Origin: Ferrovibrio sp041906005
Lineage (GTDB): Bacteria; Pseudomonadota; Alphaproteobacteria; Ferrovibrionales; Ferrovibrionaceae
Direction: 5' to 3'
Length of the DNA stretch: 64,000 nucleotides
Assembly (NCBI RefSeq): GCF_041906005.1
Contig: NZ_JAYRJY010000002.1
Coordinates: 310,001-374,000 of the forward strand
Under the pieces are notes generated by a model. That model was not told where the DNA came from. It made no database searches and saw only the letters and a program-made list of their open reading frames with translations. Shown here one piece after another: positions 1 to 9,031 of the stretch (positions are counted from its first letter, which is position 1; each line of letters begins with the position of its first letter). The translations under genes and the position numbers were made by a program.

Positions 1-545
1 ATGCCGTCGCGGAATTCCTCAAACCCGGCATCGAGGAGATCGCCGGCCTGCTGCCGCCGGTGCTGGCGCGTGCGATCCTCGACTTCAGCGGAAAGCGTGG
101 TTGGAACAAACGCCTGCATCTGGGCATGACGGTGCAGTCGAACCGCATCGGCGGTTATCTGAAGCTGCGTTTGATGGCCGGGCTGCGAAGCTGGCGGCCC
201 CGGAGCCATCGTTATGCCGAAGAACAGGACCGCATCGCTGACTGGCTGGACCTGATCACCCGGGCAGCCAAGAAAGACATCGCGCTGGCCCGCGAGATCA
301 CCGAATGCGCGCGGCTGATCAAAGGGTATGGCGATACATTCAGACGCGGCGCCGACAATTTCGACATGATCCGTCGCCGTGTGATCCTGCCAGCCCTGGA
401 AGGCCGTATTCTCGCCGCACAGGCAGTGGATGCCGTGATCCAGGCCCGTACGGCCGCGCTGGCCGACCCCGAAGGGAACGGCCTAGGCAACATGCTGGCG
501 GCGTTCGAGGACAGCCTGGGCAGATTGCCGCAAGCCGCAGAATAA
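1..545 (+). CDS. Indolepyruvate oxidoreductase beta-type protein, C-terminal end (5' truncated)
   Basis: The reading frame is open from base 3 at the window edge to the stop at 543-545, so only about 180 C-terminal residues are seen. The piece resembles the C-terminal DUF6537-type region of long indolepyruvate oxidoreductase beta-family proteins of alphaproteobacteria, with the recognisable stretch ARLIKGYGDTFRRG and an Arg/Ala-rich helical tail ending LADPEGNGL. In the family this region follows a pyruvate-ferredoxin-oxidoreductase-type catalytic domain that decarboxylates aryl pyruvates from aromatic amino acid breakdown. None of the cofactor-binding parts lie inside the window, so the function is inferred from the tail alone. 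An internal GTG at base 60 could be mistaken for the start, but the upstream codons stay open and similar to the family. Confidence 0.65.
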   Translation, partial: AVAEFLKPGIEEIAGLLPPVLARAILDFSGKRGWNKRLHLGMTVQSNRIGGYLKLRLMAGLRSWRPRSHRYAEEQDRIADWLDLITRAAKKDIALAREITECARLIKGYGDTFRRGADNFDMIRRRVILPALEGRILAAQAVDAVIQARTAALADPEGNGLGNMLAAFEDSLGRLPQAAE

Positions 546-614
546 CCCCGGCGCCTATTCCATTGCGCTCGGTTTTCTGGGACGCTGGACCACAGCTATC
601 CTGCGAGTGACCGC

Positions 615-1139
615 GTGCCGCCAGACCCCGCCGACCTGCAGCTGATCCGCGCGCCCGAATTGCGCGCCTTCGCCGAACACTGGTTCGCCTGTCGCCGGGC
701 CGGCGAGCGCGTGACCCGGCGAAGCGATCTGGACATCTTTCACCTGCCGGCCTTGATCCCGTGCCTGTTCCTCTATGATTACGACCCGGCGACCCGCGGT
801 TTCACCCTGCGTGTGGCTGGCGAGGAAATCCGCCGGCTGCTACCCCATTCCCTGCCCGGCACGCCGCTGGAGCAGATCATGCCGCCGGCCCTTCTGCCCG
901 TCGTGCTGGAGCGTTACCGTCGCGTCTGCGAAGAGCCGGCGATCCTGCACGGCATCGGACGGGTTTTCGTCAACCTTGGCGGCAGCGGCGTGGGCGAGCG
1001 GATCGTCCTGCCGCTGGCCGGTGCAGATGGCCGCGTCTGCCAGATGATCGGCGCGACGATCTATACTTTCGGCGACCGCCTGGAGAATGGCAGCACTTTC
1101 GCCCGCGAAGAAGTCGCGATCACCTTCATACCGCTATAG
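615..1139 (+). CDS. PAS-domain protein of the PAS_5 type
   Basis: A 174-residue soluble protein with no signal peptide and no output domain. The pattern is typical of the short alphaproteobacterial PAS_5 family: an N-terminal helix (LRAFAEHWFACRRAGE), a proline-rich turn (FHLPALIPCLFLYDYDP), then PAS-like strands with LRVAGEEI and a C-terminal IVLPLAGADG strand. These proteins are presumed small sensor or adaptor modules, but no ligand or partner is known. The start is a GTG at 615, about 70 bases after the preceding stop, without a strong ribosome site. A second member of the same family lies at 26665-27165. Confidence 0.7.
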   Translation: MPPDPADLQLIRAPELRAFAEHWFACRRAGERVTRRSDLDIFHLPALIPCLFLYDYDPATRGFTLRVAGEEIRRLLPHSLPGTPLEQIMPPALLPVVLERYRRVCEEPAILHGIGRVFVNLGGSGVGERIVLPLAGADGRVCQMIGATIYTFGDRLENGSTFAREEVAITFIPL

Positions 1140-1162
1140 GCCAGCCCTCGGAACGCCGGCGC

Positions 1163-2194
1163 TCAGAAGGCCAGTGAAACGCTGAAGGCGCCGAACTGGT
1201 CGTCGACATCCTGCCCGGCATATTCACGGGTACGCAGCACATGGGTATAGGCGAAGCGCACGCCTTCCACCACCACGGCCAGGCCGAACTGCGCATCGCC
1301 CACAAAGGTTTCCTTGTCGACACTGCGGCTGTCGGCAAAGGTATTGCCATCCAGGAAAATGTTATGCGCCACCGCGCGGCCATCGACACCGGCGAAGAGA
1401 TACCAGCCAAAGCCACCCGGCGCGCGCTCGAAATACCCTGATCCCGGCAGGCTGGGCTGCACACGCGGCGGGCCGTAATCGATCGGCAGGTTCTGGCCAA
1501 ACCGCAGCATCGCGCCGCTGTTGGCATAGACATAAACATTGCCCAAAGCCGCGCCGGCATGGGGCGTGGCGTCGACGCCGAAGCCGCCGGGCAGCCTGAA
1601 TTCCGGCGACTGCCAGCTGCGCTGGTAGGTGAATTGCAGGGTGGGTTCGTTCTTGAGCTGGCTGTCCCAGCCCTGCGCCTTTGGCGAGTCCACGATGTTG
1701 TGGATGAAGTCCTGTGTCTCATGCGCCATGGCGGCCGGACCAACCACGCCGACACTGACCAGCATCTGGTCCAGCACATTGCCGGTGCGGGCCACCAGGC
1801 CGACCGAACCATACAGCCAGCCGGCATAGGGCCGGTCGGTGGCTGGCGGATCCCGCAGCAGCTTGTCGGAAGCGGTGTACATGTTCTGGCCCAACGCGAA
1901 TTCCACGCGGATGTCGCTGTGGCCATCGAACATCGGCACATACAGCGCCGCATCGCGCAGCCAGTCGGGCTCCCCGCCCTTTGGCGTGAGATAGCTGATC
2001 CGCGCGCCATTGGTGTAGCGGCGGTCGGTATCGTAGAAGAGATCGTTTTCCAGCACGAAACTGAAAATGCCGACCTGCTGTTGCGGATCGGTCTTGCGGT
2101 TTTCGGTCTCGGCCTTGTCAGTGGCTTCCTGGGCCAGGGCGGGCGCAGCGGCGACGAGGCAGAGCAAGCCTGCGGCAATGGAACGAATCATCAT
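1163..2194 (-). CDS. lpxR: LpxR-family outer-membrane lipid A deacylase
   Basis: A 343-residue precursor. The ATG at 2194 is chosen because it starts a clean signal peptide (cleavage likely after residue 21, APALA|Q); upstream in-frame codons would bury that signal. The mature part begins with the LpxR/DUF2219 signature END at residues 49-51 and YTNG at 60-63, which in Salmonella LpxR supply Ca2+ ligands and active-site residues. A later HETQDFIH segment carries candidate catalytic histidines. The protein ends in phenylalanine, as outer-membrane barrels usually do. LpxR removes the 3'-acyloxyacyl chain of lipid A. Whether this homologue acts on the local lipid A is inference. It lies 91 bases downstream of arfB on the same strand. 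Confidence 0.8.
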   Translation of the reverse strand: MMIRSIAAGLLCLVAAAPALAQEATDKAETENRKTDPQQQVGIFSFVLENDLFYDTDRRYTNGARISYLTPKGGEPDWLRDAALYVPMFDGHSDIRVEFALGQNMYTASDKLLRDPPATDRPYAGWLYGSVGLVARTGNVLDQMLVSVGVVGPAAMAHETQDFIHNIVDSPKAQGWDSQLKNEPTLQFTYQRSWQSPEFRLPGGFGVDATPHAGAALGNVYVYANSGAMLRFGQNLPIDYGPPRVQPSLPGSGYFERAPGGFGWYLFAGVDGRAVAHNIFLDGNTFADSRSVDKETFVGDAQFGLAVVVEGVRFAYTHVLRTREYAGQDVDDQFGAFSVSLAF

Positions 2195-2285
2195 GAAAAG
2201 GCTTCTGATCGCGGAGGGGCCCCATCCTTGTGGCGGCAGAATATGGCGGCTTGTGGGCGACGAGGCCATAATTCGCAGTCCGCCC

Positions 2286-2705
2286 TCAATCCATGGCCGG
2301 GCGGCCACGGCCGCTTTTCACGGCGGCCCGCTTGCTCTTGGACTCCAGCCGTCGCGTCTTCGAGCCCAGCGTCGGCCGCGTGGCGCGGCGCGCCTTGGGC
2401 GGCACGGCCGCCCGCTGGATCAGCGCCACCAGGCGATCCAGCGCATCCTGGCGATTGCGGTCCTGGCTGCGGTGCTGCTGCGCGGTCAGCACCAGTACCC
2501 CGTCATTGGTCAGCCGGCTGCCGGCCAGGGCCTCCAGCCGCGTCCGCACATCGTCGGGCAGCGACGGCGAACGCCGCACATCGAAGCGCAGTTGCACGGC
2601 GGTGGAGACCTTGTTCACATTCTGCCCGCCCGGCCCGGAGGCGCGGATGAAGCTGGTCTCGATCTCGCGCGGGTCGAGGCTGATGCGGGGGGTGATACGA
2701 ATCAT
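2286..2705 (-). CDS. arfB: Alternative ribosome-rescue factor ArfB (GGQ peptidyl-tRNA hydrolase)
   Basis: A 139-residue protein with the class I release-factor core, including GPGGQNVNK with GGQ at residues 26-28, and a Lys/Arg-rich C-terminal tail (TLGSKTRRLESKSKR). In ArfB (YaeJ) that tail enters the empty mRNA channel of a stalled ribosome while GGQ releases the nascent chain. Length matches the family (about 140 residues) and excludes a full release factor, which would carry codon-recognition domains. The unusual palindromic region at 2744-2769 sits about 40 bases upstream of the start and may control this gene. Confidence 0.93.
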   Translation of the reverse strand: MIRITPRISLDPREIETSFIRASGPGGQNVNKVSTAVQLRFDVRRSPSLPDDVRTRLEALAGSRLTNDGVLVLTAQQHRSQDRNRQDALDRLVALIQRAAVPPKARRATRPTLGSKTRRLESKSKRAAVKSGRGRPAMD

Positions 2706-2743
2706 GGCCGCAGGCTACCTGCCCCCGTCCCGGCCGGCGAGCG

Positions 2744-2769
2744 TGATATCAATGATATCATTGATATCA
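2744..2769. repeat. Perfect 26-bp palindrome made of three TGATATCA units
   Basis: TGATATCA occurs at 2744-2751, 2753-2760 and 2762-2769, a 9-bp step. Each unit is itself palindromic, and the whole 26-bp block reads identically on both strands. It lies 39 bases upstream of the arfB start codon, in the range of a bacterial promoter, so an operator role is a reasonable inference. Confidence 0.85.
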
Positions 2770-2784
2770 AATCGGGTGTTTTGC

Positions 2785-2806
2785 GTCGGTTTTGAGTCGG
2801 TTTTGA
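2785..2806. repeat. 11-bp perfect tandem repeat
   Basis: GTCGGTTTTGA is present twice back to back at 2785-2795 and 2796-2806, directly beyond the palindrome upstream of arfB. Related CGGTTTTG and CGGTTTG words recur at about 2845 and 2880. Confidence 0.8.
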
Positions 2807-3088
2807 CGAAATCCGTCGCTTTCGTCCGTCCGGCAGCGGTTTTGCGGCGCGGATCATGTGGTTTGCATCCTGTTTCAGACGGTTTGCGCGCTTTTGTGAA
2901 GCCCAAGAAACACGAAGGCCCGCACGGGAATTCCGGCGGGCGCAACATATGATGGCATGCAGACTGGACATCCAGACTGGCAGCGCCATCCGGCGTGAAC
3001 AATATAGGTACATTTAATCCTGCCGGCAAGCCGGGACTTACCGCCCGGCCCCGCCACGGCTAGCCTGACCGGATCAGGAGTTGCCGCG

Positions 3089-3370
3089 ATGACCGAACCC
3101 GCAAACGTGACAGACAATCCCGAGCGCAGCCGCTTCGAGCTAGACGTGAACGGCCAGACCGTGTTCGCCAATTACCGGCGCCAGGGCGAAACCGTGATCA
3201 TCACCCATGTGGAAGCGCCCGTCACCCTGCGCGGCACCGGTGCCTCCGGGCGGCTGATGCAGGGCATCGTCGAGATTCTGCAACAGCGGAATGAAAAGGT
3301 GGTGCCGCTGTGCAGCTACGCGGCGGCATGGCTGAAGCGCAAACCGGAATATGCGGGGATTATCGGGTGA
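3089..3370 (+). CDS. Small GNAT acetyltransferase (YidJ/NATD1 type)
   Basis: A 93-residue, single-domain protein of the COG2388 GNAT subfamily. It shows FELDVNGQTVFANYRR at the N-terminus, the acetyl-CoA loop RGTGASGRLM near residues 48-57, and the C-terminal block VVPLCSYAAAWLKRKPEY that ends almost all members. The substrate of this minimal acetyltransferase family is not established. The ATG at 3089 follows a GGAG-like ribosome site (CAGGAGTTGCCGCG). It stands alone between the arfB promoter region and a lower-G+C orphan gene. Confidence 0.88.
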   Translation: MTEPANVTDNPERSRFELDVNGQTVFANYRRQGETVIITHVEAPVTLRGTGASGRLMQGIVEILQQRNEKVVPLCSYAAAWLKRKPEYAGIIG

Positions 3371-3433
3371 GCACGCATCCAACTGAGCGGATGGCGCTTC
3401 AATATAAAAAATCTCGCTAATCCTGAGGACAAC

Positions 3434-3805
3434 ATGAGGCTGCGCGAATTCTTCGATTTCATAAATTCCAGCCGCCTTCCTGTATTGGAAGGCATCGCTA
3501 TCACACCGAACGGTGCCGATTGCGAAATCCTTCAAGAAGGCCAGTGGGTGCCGGGCCGTTTCGCCAACAATATACGCATTGATCAACCCACACATGGTCC
3601 CGGGCAAGTCCATGCACATGTTCAAGATCGAAACAGGCGGAGAACCGTGGTCATCGTGAACTTTGACGGAACCGGCAGCCATGGCACAAAAGGGAAATTA
3701 CATGATCGCGACGCTGATGCCCTGCGCGCGAGAGGCTTTAATATCCGGCCCGACAACATCGTCGAATGGATTGAAACACCAATGCCGAACATTCTGTTCG
3801 GATAA
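3434..3805 (+). CDS. Orphan hypothetical protein, 123 aa, lower G+C
   Basis: I do not recognise a named family. The ATG at 3434 is preceded by a good ribosome site (CTGAGGACAAC). The product has no signal peptide or membrane segment. The centre carries a His-rich strand (GPGQVHAHVQDR), then VNFDGTGSHGTKGK and LHDRDADALRARGFNI, which look like a compact alpha/beta domain with conserved His and Asp residues. The base composition is visibly closer to 50% G+C than its neighbours, and the leader is AT-rich (AATATAAAAAATC), which suggests recent acquisition. It stands alone between a GNAT gene and a convergent deaminase. Standalone toxin-like or nucleic-acid-related roles are possible but unsupported. 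Confidence 0.6.
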   Translation: MRLREFFDFINSSRLPVLEGIAITPNGADCEILQEGQWVPGRFANNIRIDQPTHGPGQVHAHVQDRNRRRTVVIVNFDGTGSHGTKGKLHDRDADALRARGFNIRPDNIVEWIETPMPNILFG

Positions 3806-3836
3806 TACCGCAGCAGGATTCAGAATTATCCAAACC

Positions 3837-4274
3837 TCAGACGCCGATATCCTCGTTCCATAATTCGGGCTTTGCCGCGATGAAGTCGCGCATCAGACGG
3901 ATGCAGGTTTCGTCCTGCAGCACCTCGACCTGAACGCCGCGTGAGCGCAGCAGCTCCTCCTCGCCCATGAAGGTCTGGTTCTCGCCGATCACGACTTTCG
4001 GGATGCCATAGAGCAGGATCGCGCCTGTGCACATCGAACAGGGCGACAGCGTCGTGTAGAGCGTGCAGTCGCGATAGACGCTGGCCGGCTGGCGCCCGGC
4101 ATTCTCAAACGCATCCATCTCGCCATGCAGGATGGCACTGCCCCGCTGCACGCGGCGGTTATGGCCGCGACCGATGACCCTGCCCTGGTGCACGATCACC
4201 GAACCGATCGGAATGCCGCCCTCAGCGAGGCCGGCTCGGGCTTCGTCGATGGCGGCCTGAAGGAATGGATCCAT
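3837..4274 (-). CDS. Cytosine deaminase of the yeast Fcy1 type (zinc nucleoside-deaminase fold)
   Basis: A 145-residue protein of the CDA superfamily. Zinc ligands are H50 in LHGEMDAFEN (with the catalytic Glu E52) and C79/C82 in LSPCSMCTGAI. Alongside these, the words GRGHNRR, LYTTLSPC, MCTGAILLYGIP and the C-terminal WNEDIG match the yeast cytosine deaminase pattern much more closely than bacterial TadA or guanine deaminase. Yeast Fcy1 uses the C-terminal Asp of WxEDIG in substrate binding, and it is kept here as D142. The predicted reaction is cytosine to uracil in pyrimidine salvage. A related base as substrate remains possible. It lies immediately downstream of tRNA-Glu on the same strand. 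Confidence 0.8.
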   Translation of the reverse strand: MDPFLQAAIDEARAGLAEGGIPIGSVIVHQGRVIGRGHNRRVQRGSAILHGEMDAFENAGRQPASVYRDCTLYTTLSPCSMCTGAILLYGIPKVVIGENQTFMGEEELLRSRGVQVEVLQDETCIRLMRDFIAAKPELWNEDIGV

Positions 4275-4360
4275 GGTGATTGCCCCACACGCATATCAAC
4301 CCCGCGCCACGCTGCGCGGCGGCGCCAATGCTCGGGTCAATTGTCTGGGCTGGCAAGCAT

Positions 4361-4436
4361 TGGCGACCCCAACGGGAGTCGAACCCGTGTCTTCACCGTG
4401 AAAGGGTGACGTCCTAGGCCTCTAGACGATGGGGTC
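4361..4436 (-). tRNA. tRNA-Glu (UUC)
   Basis: The minus-strand sequence folds into a standard cloverleaf. The acceptor stem GACCCCA pairs with TGGGGTC, the anticodon loop CTTTCAC presents TTC, the T-loop reads GGTTCGACTCC, and the discriminator G is followed by an encoded CCA (4361-4363). Length is 76 bases including CCA. Confidence 0.97.
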
Positions 4437-4688
4437 GGCCTGTGGCGGTCCGAATCATATAGCGCGGACCGCAACGCCGGTTGCCCGGCGCGAGGCGGTG
4501 TGTAGCGGTTAGCCCTGCACAAATCAATAGCCGCTGTCCGGGAAATCGAAGCCGTATCGGCACTTGGCCGGATGGCGCCCGGCAGGCTGCGCACCAATTC
4601 TGCATTGGTACGATCACCGACCCCTTCTCCTGCCCGAAGAGGCAGCAATTTGCTTAACAATTCAGCGGATTTATGCCATTTTTCCGAT

Positions 4689-4696
4689 TGTATACA
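4689..4696. promoter_or_regulatory. Candidate GntR-type operator upstream of its own regulator gene
   Basis: An 8-bp palindrome TGTATACA sits within TTGTATACACGTACCA, 29 bases before the ATG of the GntR/FadR-family gene. GntR proteins of this class often bind short palindromes containing GT-N(x)-AC close to their own promoter. The assignment is positional and untested. Confidence 0.4.
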
Positions 4697-4724
4697 CGTA
4701 CCATTTCTTTTAGGTTCAGTGGCC

Positions 4725-5480
4725 ATGAACGAGATGCTCCGCCAGCCCCTTTCAGGCCGTGCCGCCGCAACGGAAGCCATCACACTGCTGCGCCGCTTGC
4801 TGCAGGAGCAGGCGGCGCGGCCGAATGAACCGCTGCCGACCGAGCGCAGTCTGGCTGCCCAGTTGAATGTCAGCCGCCGCGTGGTGCGCCAGGCCCTGGC
4901 CGAACTGGAGGCCGAGGGAAAAATCTGGCGCCGCCAGGGCAAGGGCACCTTCATCGGCCCCGCCCCCGCCTTATCGGCCCCGACCCTGTCGCGACTCGCC
5001 AGCCGCACCAACTTCTATGAGATCATGGAGGTGCGACTGCATCTGGAGCCGAGCCTGGCGCAGCTGGCCGCCCATCGCGCCAGCGCCGAACAGGTGGCGA
5101 TGATCCGCAAACTGGCCGAACGGCTGGCCGGCCGCGAGGCCGATGCCGACCCCGCCACGCTGGAACGCTGGGACAGCGCCTTCCATCGCTGCATCGCCGA
5201 GGCGGCCGGCAATCGCCTGTTCCTCGACCTGTTCGAGGTGATCGACAAGATCCGCTACGACGCGGCCTGGCAGAGCATGCGCGCCCGCGCCCGCACGCCC
5301 GATGGCAAACGCCTGTCGGCGCAGCAGCATCTGGACATCGCCGAAGCCATCGCCGCGCGCGATGCCGTGCGCGCCGCCACCGTGATGCGCCAGCATGTCG
5401 CCCTGCACCAGAAAAACCTGCAACAGGCGCTCAACGCCGACCCCGCGGCCAATTCCAATCCCGATACCCATCAGTCCTAG
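4725..5480 (+). CDS. GntR-family transcriptional regulator (FadR/FCD type)
   Basis: A 251-residue regulator. Residues about 15-80 form the winged-helix domain with LPTERSLAAQLNVSRRVVRQALAELEAEG and the wing WRRQGKGTFIG. The remainder is an all-helical FCD ligand domain starting EIMEVRLHLEPSLAQLAAHRA, with the candidate metal-binding pattern FHRCIAEAAGN and a late QHLDIAEAIAARD helix. The ATG at 4725 is preferred over upstream in-frame starts because it begins right before the conserved helix. It is the first gene of a run of seven plus-strand genes at 4725-13511, so it probably senses the transported or hydrolysed compound and controls this operon. Confidence 0.88.
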   Translation: MNEMLRQPLSGRAAATEAITLLRRLLQEQAARPNEPLPTERSLAAQLNVSRRVVRQALAELEAEGKIWRRQGKGTFIGPAPALSAPTLSRLASRTNFYEIMEVRLHLEPSLAQLAAHRASAEQVAMIRKLAERLAGREADADPATLERWDSAFHRCIAEAAGNRLFLDLFEVIDKIRYDAAWQSMRARARTPDGKRLSAQQHLDIAEAIAARDAVRAATVMRQHVALHQKNLQQALNADPAANSNPDTHQS

Positions 5481-5503
5481 TCGTTCAGCTTTCAAGGTCT
5501 GTC

Positions 5504-7336
5504 ATGTTCAAAGCCCCCTTCGCCTTCACCACCCGCCCGGAAATCAAGGGCACATTCGGCGTGGTCGCCACCACGCACTGGATCGCCTCGTCGGCCGCAA
5601 TGGGCGTGCTGGAGCGCGGCGGCAATGCTTTTGACGCGGCTGTGACGGCGGGCTTCGTGCTGCATCTGTGCGAGCCGCACCTGAACGGCGCCGGCGGCGA
5701 CCTGCCCGCCCTGATGTGGGATGCGCGCACCAAACGCGTCGATGTGCTGTGCGGCCAGGGTCCGGCGCCGGCAAAGGCCAGCATCGCGCATTTCAAGTCG
5801 CTGGGCCTGGATCTGATCCCCGGCTCCGGCCTGCTGGCGCCCTGCGTGCCGGGCGCGGTGGATGGCTGGCTGCTGATGCTGCGCGATTACGGCACCATCG
5901 ACATCGCCGACGCGCTGGCACCCGCCATCCATTACGCGGCCCATGGCTGCCCGCTGGTGCCGCGTGTGATCGACACCATCGCCACCGTGCAGCAACTGTT
6001 CAAGGATGAGTGGAAAAGCTCGGGCGCGATCTGGCTCGATAAAACCGGCGCCCTGCCGAAGGCGTATGCGCTGTTCAAACAGGAAGGCCTGGCCGAGACC
6101 TATCGCAAGCTCGTTAAAGCCGGCACGGATCGCGGTGGCAGCCGCGAACAGCGCATCGATGCGGCGCGGCGCGCCTGGCGCGAAGGTTTCGTGGCCGAAG
6201 CCATCGACACATTCTGCGCTAACACCGAAGCGATGGACGCCTCGGGCCGCCGCCATCGTGGTGTGTTGAGCGGCGATGACATGGCGAAATGGCAGGCGCA
6301 TGTGGAAGCGCCGCTGACCTATGATTACCGCGGCTGGACCGTGGCGAAATGCGGTCCCTGGAGCCAGGGTCCTGCCTTCCTGCAGCAACTGGCGATCCTG
6401 CGTCATTTTGATATCGATGCCATGGAGCCGGCCGGCCCGGACTTCGTGCATACCGTGGTCGAAGCCGCCAAGCTCGCCTTCGCTGACCGTGAGGCATGGT
6501 ACGGCGATCCGGATTTCGTCGACGTGCCGATGGCCGACCTGCTGTCGGATGCCTATAACGCCCAGCGCGCCGAACTGATCGGACCTTACGCCTCGCTCGA
6601 CATGCGGCCGGGCAATCCGATGGGCAAGGCGGCGAAGCTTACCTCGATCAAGGCCGGCGATGCTGGCGGCGTCGGTGTCGGCGAACCCACCGTGGGCCGT
6701 CTGGCCGGCAGCGACGGCGCGGTGACGAAACGCGGCGCGGTCAGCGGCGATACCTGCCACGTCGATGTGATCGACCGCTGGGGCAACATGGTCTCGGCCA
6801 CGCCTTCGGGCGGCTGGCTGCAATCGTCGCCCACCATTCCCGAACTCGGCTTCTGCCTCGGCACGCGCGCGCAGATGTTCTGGCTTGAGGAAGGCCTGCC
6901 GAATTCGCTGCTGCCCGGCAAACGGCCGCGCACCACGCTGTCGCCGTCCATGGCGCTGAAGGATGGCAAGCCGGCGATGGCTTTCGGCACACCGGGCGGG
7001 GACCAGCAGGACCAGTGGCAGCCGCAGCTGTTCCTCAAGATCGTGCATCACGGCATGAACCTGCAGGAAGCCATCGACGGTCCGGCCTGGCATACCGAAC
7101 ACTTCCCCTCCTCCTTCTATCCGCGTGCCGCCAAACCCGGCCATCTGGCGCTGGAAGGCCGCTTCCCCAAGGCCACCGTGGAAGCGCTGAAAGAACGCGG
7201 CCACAAGGTGGAGGTTGGCGGCGACTGGTCGGAAGGCCGCCTCACCGCCTGCGCCACCGACGAGACGCCCGAAGGTACCCTGCTGCGCGCCGGCGCCAAT
7301 CCGCGCGGCATGCAGGGCTACGCGGTCGGCCGGTGA
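5504..7336 (+). CDS. Gamma-glutamyltransferase-like Ntn hydrolase
   Basis: A 610-residue protein of the gamma-glutamyltranspeptidase superfamily. The N-terminal part shows ASSAAMGVLERGGNAFDAAV and NGAGGDLPALMW, the usual large-subunit signature. The predicted self-cleavage nucleophile is T417 in SGDTCHVDVIDRWGN, followed by a small-subunit segment with GFCLGTRAQMFW and PRTTLSPSMALKDGKP. Family members cleave gamma-glutamyl amide bonds or transfer the glutamyl group. There is no signal peptide, unlike secreted E. coli GGT, so it probably acts in the cytoplasm on substrate brought in by the adjacent ABC transporter. It starts 23 bases after the regulator and 7 bases separate it from the DUF1028 gene. 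Confidence 0.88.
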   Translation: MFKAPFAFTTRPEIKGTFGVVATTHWIASSAAMGVLERGGNAFDAAVTAGFVLHLCEPHLNGAGGDLPALMWDARTKRVDVLCGQGPAPAKASIAHFKSLGLDLIPGSGLLAPCVPGAVDGWLLMLRDYGTIDIADALAPAIHYAAHGCPLVPRVIDTIATVQQLFKDEWKSSGAIWLDKTGALPKAYALFKQEGLAETYRKLVKAGTDRGGSREQRIDAARRAWREGFVAEAIDTFCANTEAMDASGRRHRGVLSGDDMAKWQAHVEAPLTYDYRGWTVAKCGPWSQGPAFLQQLAILRHFDIDAMEPAGPDFVHTVVEAAKLAFADREAWYGDPDFVDVPMADLLSDAYNAQRAELIGPYASLDMRPGNPMGKAAKLTSIKAGDAGGVGVGEPTVGRLAGSDGAVTKRGAVSGDTCHVDVIDRWGNMVSATPSGGWLQSSPTIPELGFCLGTRAQMFWLEEGLPNSLLPGKRPRTTLSPSMALKDGKPAMAFGTPGGDQQDQWQPQLFLKIVHHGMNLQEAIDGPAWHTEHFPSSFYPRAAKPGHLALEGRFPKATVEALKERGHKVEVGGDWSEGRLTACATDETPEGTLLRAGANPRGMQGYAVGR

Positions 7337-7343
7337 ACCGGAC

Positions 7344-8059
7344 ATGACCTGGTCTATCGTCGCCCTCGATCCACAGACCGGCGCTTTCGGCGTGGCGGTG
7401 ACGACGAAATTCTTCGCCGTCGGTGCGCTCTGCCCCCATGCCGCAGCCAATGCCGGCGCTCTGGCGACCCAGGCGCTGGTAAATCCCACCTGGGGCCCAC
7501 GCGGCATCGCCATGCTGAAAGACGGCGTGCCGGCCGCCAGCGTGATGGAACGCCTGGTCGCCTCCGACCAGGGCCGTGAAACGCGTCAGCTGCATCTGGT
7601 CGACCGCCATGGCGGCACGGCGCAGCATACGGGCCGCGACTGCATCGGCTGGTGCGGCCACAAGGCTGGCGACGGTTTCTCGGTGGCTGGCAACATGCTG
7701 GCCGGTGAAGCCGTGATCGATGCCACGCATGCGACTTTCGTTGCCAGTGCGAAACCCTTCGCCGAACGACTGATCGATGCTCTGGATGCCGGGCAGGCCC
7801 AGGGCGGCGACAAACGCGGCAAACAATCGGCCGCACTGGTCGTCTTCACCACAGAGGATTATCCGGCACTCAGCCTGCGCGTGGATGATCATGCCGAGCC
7901 GCTGGCCGAGCTGCGCCGGCTGTATGATCTTTCGCAGGGGCGTTTCGCGGCCTTCTCGAAATTCATGGCGACCCGCGAGAACCCTAGCGGCGTTTGGGAC
8001 CGCAGCGTGATCGAGGCCGAGGCGCAGCGACTGGAAAAACTGCAGCAGGAGGCGCGCTG

Positions 8060-8060
<1 letters not shown>
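7344..8060 (+). CDS. DUF1028 family protein (putative Ntn-hydrolase fold)
   Basis: A 238-residue protein. The ATG at 7344 gives the typical DUF1028 N-terminus (MTWSIVALDPQTGAFGVAV), followed by the family landmarks FFAVGALCPHA, GALATQALVNPTWG and FSVAGNMLAG. The family is classed with Ntn hydrolases, and the Thr directly after the initiator Met could become the N-terminal nucleophile if Met is removed. That mechanism is inference. Position between a GGT-like enzyme and peptide transporter ATPases suggests a second hydrolytic step on the same imported compound. Its stop codon overlaps the next ATG by one base (TGATG). Confidence 0.85.

Positions 8061-9027
<967 letters not shown>

Positions 9028-9031
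<4 letters not shown>

Larger units (their letters stand above)
2706..3088. other. Intergenic region with palindrome and tandem repeat
   Basis: This is a 383-base gap between the divergent arfB and acetyltransferase genes. Both strands carry short open frames here, but none has a family resemblance or a convincing ribosome site. The region contains a 26-bp perfect palindrome, a perfect 11-bp tandem repeat, and a GCCCGC/GCGGGC stem at 2918-2941. It probably holds the two divergent promoters. A small RNA cannot be excluded. Confidence 0.6.

Noticed and set aside
2875..3171. Minus-strand open frames in the region upstream of arfB
   Set aside because: They overlap the real acetyltransferase gene or the palindromic region, have no ribosome site and no family pattern.
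5492..7513. A 673-codon minus-strand open frame opposite the GGT-like gene
   Set aside because: The plus strand gives a full-length GGT family protein. The antisense frame lacks a ribosome site and any recognisable domain.
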